NCBI GenBank assembly: GCA_034387635.1
Contig: JAOANU010000002.1
Location: forward strand, 1,736,001-1,800,000
Reading direction: 5' to 3'
Length of the DNA stretch: 64,000 nt
From: Rhodosporidiobolus odoratus
Lineage: Eukaryota > Basidiomycota > Microbotryomycetes > Sporidiobolales > Sporidiobolaceae
In this document: piece after piece, positions 57,220 through 64,000 of the stretch
How the letters are laid out: the number at the start of each line of letters is the position of its first letter
How positions within the stretch are numbered: position 1 is the stretch's first letter
Program-made: the position numbers and the translations under genes
Notes under the pieces: generated by a model
The model's database searches: none
What the model was told of the DNA's origin: nothing
What the model saw: only the letters and a program-made list of their open reading frames with translations

Positions 57220-60041
57220 TCAAGAACGATTGGCGGCTTCGGTGATTTCCTTTGCTTGCGCCTTGGCGGCTTTCTTCAGTGCCCTATGAACAGGTAGCAG
57301 AGTGCGACAGTAAGGGTAGTCGATCAGTGAGCGAGGGAAAGAGAGTCGAAAGGGAGGGGGTCAGTTGCGATGACGGCGGAGTGCAAAGGCGAAACCGTAC
57401 TTCTTGGCCTCGAATTCTGCGACTTTGACCAACACTGCTTCCTTGAGATGGCTGAGCTCGGGGGGGATAGCCTCGCCGTGGTCGAGGCCGCGGAGAAAGC
57501 GTTGGCGAACCTGCGTCGTCGCATCATGAGAACAGGCGAGATGAAAGCGCGCCGAAGGAGAAACATGTCAGTCAATGAAGTCGATGGGGACAGGGGAGGG
57601 AAGGCCAAGGCGGCAGGGAAGAGGAAGAAGAGGAAAGAGCGGGACGGACGGACCTGGTGATAAGCCCTTGTCGGACACTGCTTCGCCACCTGATCCCACG
57701 CACACCCGCATTTGATGACAGCTTCAAGCAGGTGCCGGTCCTCTTCTACAGTCCACTTCTTGTAAGGCATCCTCGTCTTCCTCTCCCCTTCCCCTCTTTT
57801 GCACCTACCTTCTTCAACGTCCATCTCGTCGTCGTCTTCCAGTCCCTGCTGTTCTACTTCCACCTCCTCCGCTTCCGCTTCCTCGCTTAATTGACGATGC
57901 TTCCGCTTACGCGCAGTAGAGAGGGAGCTGGCCGTGGTCTTGGTGGCAGTCGCAAGGGGGGAGTTGGCAGCAGCTTCAATGAGAACGTCAAAGTTGGACA
58001 GACGTTGACCGAGAGGTCTGCCGCTGCGCGAGGACGTCGAGGGAGAGGCTGCTGAGGATGAATCTGGCTTGAAATCGAGAGGACCAGCGGTGAGAGAGAC
58101 GGGAGGCAGAGGCGGTGTGGGTAGAGATTCGGAGCCTTCTGCAGCTTTGGCGGCGAGTCGTGTGCTCCTTTTGCGTTTACTCGCTCGATGATCCGATCTT
58201 TCCTCCTCGAAACGGCTGTCGGGGCCGAACGAGGCACGAGTTGATCCGCTGTCCACCGAAGGGCCTGCATCGAGCCCGGCACCGTGCGCGCCGAGGGTAT
58301 CAGGAGCTGGCGCCCAGGTAAGTCCGGCCGAGCGAGGTGCGGCGCTGACAGCAGCGTTGGCTTGCCTACGCGTGGCAGTGCGAGGTGAACGTGCAGCGGC
58401 AGCAGGTCCATCCTCGTGCTCCTGAGATGATTGCGACGAGGCGGAAGCAGCGGCGAGTTGGTGCAGTCCTTCGAAGGATTCGGCATGCGAAGCCGACAAG
58501 GCGAGACCATTGCCGTCGTGGAGGTTCCGAGTGGCAACGGACGGAAGATGGGGAGCGACGGCGTCCTGGGATGGGAGCAGGCTTCCTTCGTAAGCGAAGC
58601 CGCCTATTTTGGCGAGGTCGACATCTTCCTCCGACGAGGAGGGCGGAGAAGGGAGCGAAAGTCGACAGCGAGCGGCAGAAGAAGAATCATGCGAGCCGGC
58701 TAGGAGTCGCGGGGCCGAATGACGAACTTCAGAAGAAGCTTGAGCTGCGAGCTGCGATCCCGATTCGAATCAGCACCGTGGGAGTTTTGCGTCGGCGACC
58801 GGTAGATGTACAGAAACTGAGGAGGAATCGTACCTGCGCTTTTAGTGCCTCAATCTGCCCTTTCAACCCGTCGTTCTCGTTTAGCAGCTGCAGGACGAGA
58901 TCGCCCTGGATGGGCGCCCACCCCTCTTTCCTACGCTCGCGCTCTATTGGCTCTCCCTTCCTGCCGACTGCATCACCGGCACCTTGCATCGCTTCCGCCA
59001 GCTCAGGCTGCTCGTATTTCGCGGCTGGAATGACTGGCTTCGATTGGTCGCGCCAGAGCCGTTCTTCGCGTACCGCAATCCTGGCCTCTGCGAGCAACCT
59101 CGCAAGCGTGACGGCCTGCTTCCTCAGGTCCGAAACTCCGGCATCGGCAGCGTCGCGCTCAGAGAAAGGCATCGAGGCGAAGCCCAAAACTGCAGAGGAT
59201 GGGCGCCGAGGGCCGGGCGGATAGACGGAGAGCGAGCATTCGAGCTGGGCAATGCGGGCTTGAGCCGAGGCGAGCTAGACATCAAAGGGGGACATCGTCA
59301 GTCTGGGTATCGATTGAAGCGCGCCATCCCGAAAGCTGCTCGTCCTTGATACTGCAAAGTCCCCCTCGCTGGCGGGAGTGCAGCTCCTTGATCGATTCCC
59401 TCTGTGCTGCAGTGGCGCTGACTTCGAGCGCAGCGCACGACGCTCGTCAGCCGCCGCGATGGCCCACGAGGCATTCGACCTCGAGCGGTCTGCTGCGGGC
59501 ATGAAACCAGGCACCTCGCGCCGTCTCAGGACTCTGTCGATTGGGTTCACGGTGGAAAGGGCCTTACTTCGGCTCTGTACAGGGTGTGAGCCTGATCAAC
59601 GACGTGATCGGCAAGGAGAGAATGGTCGACGAGAGCGTTTGCCTGTTCGACCGGGAGCGGGTCAGCTTAGCTATAACTGCGAGTGAACAGGGAACCTTGT
59701 CACCTGAGCCGCGAGGGAGTGGATCGAGTTACTCTTGGTCAGGGAAGACAAGTGGGGAAAATGCAATGTCAGGAGGTGCAAGAGTGACTTCAAGTGGGGG
59801 GAAAGTAACGGACCGGCTGCTTTCTGAGTGATAGCTGTATCTGAAGTAGAGCAGGTCTATCTAGCCATCCCGGTGGTAGATGAGCGGGTGCAGTTGGAGG
59901 TAGTGCTGAGGTGGAAGAGGTAGGAGCGGGAAAGGAACGCGAGTTGCCAGTTGTGGTCGACGTGAGCGGTTGAGAGGGGGCTGAGGAAATTCCCGGTAGT
60001 GCTCGTGTGACCTGCAGGTGATCGTTCGAAGTCGCAGGCAT
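57220..60041 (-). CDS. SANT/Myb-domain protein with coiled-coil N-terminal half
   Basis: Predicted nuclear DNA- or histone-binding protein. The SANT/Myb-like motif is near the C-terminus: KTRMPYKKWTVEEDRHLLEA, IKCGCAWDQVAKQC and TRAYHQVRQRF, with three spaced aromatic residues. After it, short exons end LKKAAKAQAKEITEAANRS at TGA 57220-57222. The middle is a long Ser/Ala/Pro-rich acidic region with basic NLS-like runs (RASKRKRSTR, TARKRKHRQ). The N-terminal half is a series of short exons encoding heptad-like helices (ANALVDHSLLADHVVDQAHT, TAAQRESIKELHSRQR, SDLRKQAVTLARLLAEARIA, VLQLLNENDGLKGQIEALKA). The start is placed at ATG 60039-60041 (MPATSNDHLQVTRALPGISS), but the first two exon junctions are uncertain. 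No specific orthologue was recognised. Confidence 0.65.
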
Positions 60042-60442
60042 GGTTTCGAGGGTGTGTTGGACTTGAGTTGAAGGAAGAAGAGGATGAGAATGCCAACAGG
60101 TGTCGACTTGCTTGAGGGAATGGCCCCTGACTCTGCGCGTGTAGTCAGAGGGGTTCAAGTCGACTAGGGTAGCTCCCGATCAGCCTGACAGAGTTGCGAG
60201 TTGAAACAAACAACAAGTCGCGCCTCTTGATGAGACTCCAAGTAACTCGCTTCCACAACCTCGTCTACCACACGCAACTCGGGACAGAGTGCAACAGGGC
60301 ATCAAGCATTCCGATCCGAGCACTCCAAGTAGCACCGCCAAGCACCGGCCATACCCAATTACTCGACCTCGGCACTCCCACCCCTCCACATCACCACCTC
60401 CCGACTACATTCCGGTGTCGACTCCCGGACACGCTCTAGATC
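60042..60442. promoter_or_regulatory. Divergent promoter between the SANT/Myb gene and COPB2
   Basis: About 400 bp. Both promoters should lie here. No clear TATA box or repeat was seen; a short run of CT-rich sequence precedes the COPB2 start. Confidence 0.4.
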
Positions 60443-63400
60443 ATGTTGCTGGATATCAACGTAAGCACCATCTCTCCCAACACACCACGCTCCTACTCAC
60501 AATCTCTCTCCTCCCCCGGTAACGACAAACACAATAGCGCAAGCTCCTCACCCGCTGTGCACGAGTAAAGGCTGTCAACGTACATCCCAAGGAACCATGT
60601 ATGTGTTCTTCACCTTGCCTCTGCTCTGTTGTCTTGTATTGAGTGCTAACCCTCAGCTTTCACCGATGCAGGGCTCATGTAGGCTTTCCTTCCTTTTTTG
60701 AACATCACCTCGTGCCAAGACCAAGCGGCCAGGATGTCACCCCTGTGAATCAGGATGTGCCCCACAGCTAGAGCAGGAGGGACTCGAAGCCTTGTTGCAG
60801 TGTACGAGTAGGGCGGTTTTGCGGCGAACAGGGGCGCTTACAACATTCTCGAGCACGTGTGCCAGACTCGCCTCGGCGCGTGGACCGCCAGAAGGGCGCT
60901 CGCTGGTGTCGACTAGGTCGCGGCTCTCCCTCTCCTCGATCATAGATGCAACTCACGCCTTTAGGGGAGACCTCGACTGACTCTCTCTTTCTCCCTCCCA
61001 TAGAACTGGTCTCTACACCGGGAATGTTATCATCTATCACATCGAGACCGGCGTACGTTCCCTTTGCCCGCACGGAAGAGAGGAGAAACTGACTGTTCTC
61101 TTTCACGACGCATAGGCTATCATCAAGACGTTCGAAGTGACCGAGGTCCCCGTTCGATGCGTGCGCTTCATCGCCCGCAAGAACTGGTTCGTCTGCGGGT
61201 CAGATGATTTCCACCTTCGCATCTTCAACTACAACACTGGAGAGAAGGTCGCCGCGTTCGAGGCGCATCCCGACTACATTCGCTGTCTCGCCGTGCATCC
61301 GACTCTGCCTTTAGTCCTGACCGGATCGGATGATATGACGATCAAGCTTTGGGACTGGGAAAAGGGTTGGAAATGTATCCAGGCGCGCCGAGTTCTCCCT
61401 TCGCTTATGTTGGCCAATCGATGCTTACGCCTTGGGTTTCCGCAGGTCTACGAAGGCCACACCCACTATATCATGAACCTCGCCTTCAATCCGAAAGACT
61501 CCAACACCTTCGCTTCCGCCTGTCTCGATCGCACGGTCAAAGTCTGGTCTCTCGGTTCCTCCACCGCCAACTTTACTCTGGACGCTCACGACAAGGGCGT
61601 CAACTACGTCGAGTACTACCACGGCGGCGACAAGCCGTACCTCGTGACGACCGGCGACGACCGTCTCATCAAAATCTGGGACTACCTTTCGAAATCCTGT
61701 ATCCAGACCCTCGAAGGCCATACCTCGAACGTCTCGTTTGCCATCTTCCATCCTTCTCTCCCCATCCTCATCTCCGGATCCGAAGACGGCACCGTCAAGA
61801 TCTGGCACTCCTCGACTTACCGGCTCGAGAATACGCTCGACTACGGCCTCGAGCGCGCGTGGTGCGTCGCGTACGCGCAAAAGGGCAACGATGTCGCCTT
61901 TGGCTTCGACGAGGGCGCCGTAGTAGTCAAGATCGGCCGGGAAGAGCCGTCGGTCAGCATGGACACGTCGGGCAAGGTCGTCTACGCTCGCAACGCCGAG
62001 GTCCTCACCGTCGCGTTACAGTCGACGGCGGACGAAGATATTCCCGATGGACAGCAGCTGGCCATTCCGTCTCGAGAACTCGGCAACACCGAAGTCTACT
62101 CGTCGAGTTTGCAGCACTCTCCGAACGGTCGCTTCGTTACCGTCTGCGGCGATGGCGAATACATCATCTATACGGCGCTCGCGTGGAGGAACAAGGCGTT
62201 CGGCTCGGGCGTCGGGTTTGCTTGGGCCAGCGACTCCAACACGTACGCGGTAAGGGAAGCGGGGAGCAAGATCAAGGTCTACCGCAACTTCAAGGAGCGA
62301 CCGGCCCTCGTCAATGTCAACTACACGACTGACGGCATCTATGGCGGTCCGTTGCTGTGCGTCAAGGGCATGGGCTTTGTCGTCTTCTACGACTGGGAAA
62401 CGGGGGCGATTGTTCGCCGCATCGAGGTGGACGCCCGCGAGGTCCACTGGTCCGGAACGGGCAACCTCGTCGCCATCGCCGGGGAGGAGTCGTTCTACGT
62501 CCTCCGCTTCGACCGCGACGCTTACCAGCAAGCACTCGACAGCGGGGCGGAGATCGACGACGAGGGCGTCGAGGAGGCCTTCGACCTCGAGACCGAGATG
62601 AGCGAGGTGGTGCAGACGGCCAAGTGGGTCGGCGACTGCTTCGTCTACACGACCGCAGCGAACCGGCTCAACTACCTCGTCGGGGGCCAAACCCACACCA
62701 TCACCCACTTTGACTCGCAAATGTACCTCCTCGGCTACCTTCCTGCACACAACCGCATCTACCTTTGCGACAAGGACGTCAACCTCTACGCGTACAAGCT
62801 TTCCCTCTCTGTGATCGAGTACCAGACCGCCATTCTTCGCGGTGACCTCGACGCCGCGAGCGAGATCCTCCCCTCCGTTCCCGTCGACCAACGGAACCGC
62901 ATCGCACGCTTCCTCGAAGCCCAATCTCCCGACCTCCAACCCCTCGCTCTCGAAATATCGACGGATCCGGATCACAAGTTCGACCTCGCAATTCAACTCG
63001 ACGACCTCGAAACGGCACTCCGTATCGCCCGTTCCGCTCCTCATCTCGGTTCTCAAGCCAAATGGCGGGCAGTCGGAGACCGCGCTCTTCAGGGCTGGAA
63101 GGTTCACCTTGCCGAAGAATGCTTCAAACAAGCCGGGGACCTTTCCGCCCTTCTCCTCATCTACACTTCAACCGGCGACCGAGCCGGCCTCGACCGTCTC
63201 GCCGACCTCGCATCGGAACAAGGCGCTTACAATATTGCGTTCGCGTCCGCTCTGCAACTCGCAGACGCGCCCAAGTGTGTCGACACGCTGTTGGCGACCG
63301 ACCGGGCGCCCGAGGCGGCCATGTTTGCGAGGACGTACGCCCCGAGTTGTGCGAGCAAAGCGGTCGGGCAGTGGAAGAGAATGTTGGAGGAACAGAAGAA

Positions 63401-63842
63401 GGGCAAGCAGGCCGGGGCTGTGGCGGATCCGGAGGACGCGGACCACCAGGGCGAATTTGCCGAGGGATGGGAGGCAGCACTCAGGAGGGAGGTGGAGGAA
63501 CCGCAGGATGAGGGAGTACCCGAGGAGGAGGAACGCGAGCGAGGTGGGTACGACGAAGAGCAGCAGTACCAGCACCAGCTCGAAGACGGGGTGCAGGGAT
63601 TGAACTTGAATGGGTACGAGCACAGCTCAGAGGCGTATCAGGGAGACCTAATTGACGCGGGTGGAGGTGCAGGAGCAGGTGCGCCTTACCTCTCTTTGCC
63701 GACAAAATCTCGTTCCTGCGCTGACCCTACTTCTTCCGCTGCTCCTGCGACAGGACTCGACCTTGCTCCGCCTATTCCCGTCGTCAACGGTACCGAGTCT
63801 CGACCAACACCCGCCGGGGAGCAAGAGGATTTGTTGGCATGA
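60443..63842 (+). CDS. COPB2: Coatomer subunit beta' (beta'-COP, Sec27)
   Basis: Subunit of the COPI coat on Golgi-to-ER vesicles; WD40 propellers bind dilysine cargo motifs. Six exons: 60443-60460 (MLLDIN), 60538-60598 (RKLLTRCARVKAVNVHPKEP), 60672-60678 (7 bases), 61004-61052, 61116-61382 and 61446-63842. They join exactly to 932 residues; the 7-base exon yields EPWLITGLYTGN, as the family requires. WD-repeat hallmarks are VRCVRFIARKNWFVCGSDDF, RIFNYNTGEKVAAFEAHPDY, YEGHTHYIMNLAFNPKDSN, SGSEDGTVKIWHSSTYRLE. The coatomer WD-associated region follows (AWRNKAFGSGVGFAWASDSN, VGDCFVYTTAANRLNYLVGG, TMYLLGY-like QMYLLGYLPAHNRIYLCDKD, EYQTAILRGDLDAASEILPS). An acidic C-terminus ends GEQEDLLA. The intron at 61383-61445 appears to be GC-AG. 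A partial duplicate lies at 40861-41179. Confidence 0.96.
60672..60678 (+). other. COPB2: 7-base internal exon of COPB2
   Basis: GGCTCAT flanked by GATGCAG on the left and GTAGGC on the right. Including it restores the frame between exon 2 (ending CCA T) and exon 4 (beginning AACTGGT) and gives the conserved Trp-Leu-Ile-Thr-Gly. Without it the reading frame is lost. Confidence 0.85.
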
Positions 63843-64000
63843 AGAGGCGCTCGAGTCTCAAGTTGTTTTGTTGCCTTCGCTTGTTCAGCAGTTCCCTTCC
63901 TTCTCCGAGCTCGCCTCGCCGTATCCTCTCGCTGTCTTTCTCTTCCTGGCCATACTCCTGGACTTCGTATTCTTGTCCTTCTCGCCGTCGAATGTGTCTG

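Noticed and set aside
1..64000. CRISPR array, prokaryotic operon or riboswitch
   Set aside because: The window is eukaryotic (spliced genes, nuclear gene set); no regularly spaced short repeats or bacterial signals were seen.

Overview
The window is 64 kb of nuclear DNA from a filamentous or yeast-forming basidiomycete. Nearly every gene is broken by several short GT-AG introns of about 45 to 120 bases, intergenic distances are short, and genes lie on both strands. GC-rich, CT-skewed introns, low-complexity proteins and the fungus-type gene set (VPS17 retromer subunit, MET16-type PAPS reductase, AAA ATPase of the fungal DUF7025 type) fit Pucciniomycotina, for example Microbotryomycetes. That placement is an inference from style and gene content.

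Region 1 (1-35.8 kb) is ordinary gene-dense euchromatin. In order it holds: the 3' end of an unknown gene; CTNNBL1 (spliceosome-associated catenin-like protein); an unrecognised gene with an apparent frameshift; a single-pass membrane protein with a long acidic/Ser-Pro tail; ribosomal protein eS12; MED21, divergent from eS12; a DUF7025-type AAA ATPase; a mitochondrial carrier; an FG nucleoporin; a small membrane protein; a low-complexity protein; a C9orf78/Tls1 splicing factor; a PI-PLC X-domain protein; PAPS reductase; and VPS17. Three of these (CTNNBL1, Tls1, MED21) serve splicing or transcription, but I see no operon-like logic.

Region 2 (about 35.8-56.7 kb) is a transposon-rich island with lower coding density. 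It contains a 63-bp-period tandem repeat that can fold into hairpins; two LTR-like relics; a degenerate Ty1/copia RNase H fragment; a 1-kb pogo-like element with TA duplications and a second pogo-like end; three copies of a repeat of about 1.6 kb, each carrying a tRNA-Arg(ACG) gene or relic, two of them arranged as an inverted pair; and a duplicated 5' fragment of the host gene for beta'-COP. One repeat copy is split by a complete 4,991-bp Tc1/mariner-type transposon with 233-bp terminal inverted repeats. This element carries two genes reading inward from the two inverted repeats: a four-exon DDE transposase (330 aa, all catalytic residues present) and a large multi-exon gene with an RTC4-like domain. 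A Tc1/mariner-like element with an RTC4-like companion gene is the most novel feature of the window.

Region 3 (57.2-64 kb) returns to normal genes: a SANT/Myb-domain protein on the minus strand and, divergently, the complete beta'-COP gene (COPB2/SEC27). The latter has a 7-base internal exon and a probable GC-AG intron.

Unusual splicing recurs: two strong candidate GC-AG introns, a 7-base and a 32-base exon, and a start codon apparently split by an intron in MED21. These were read by eye against remembered protein families; none has been checked with RNA data.
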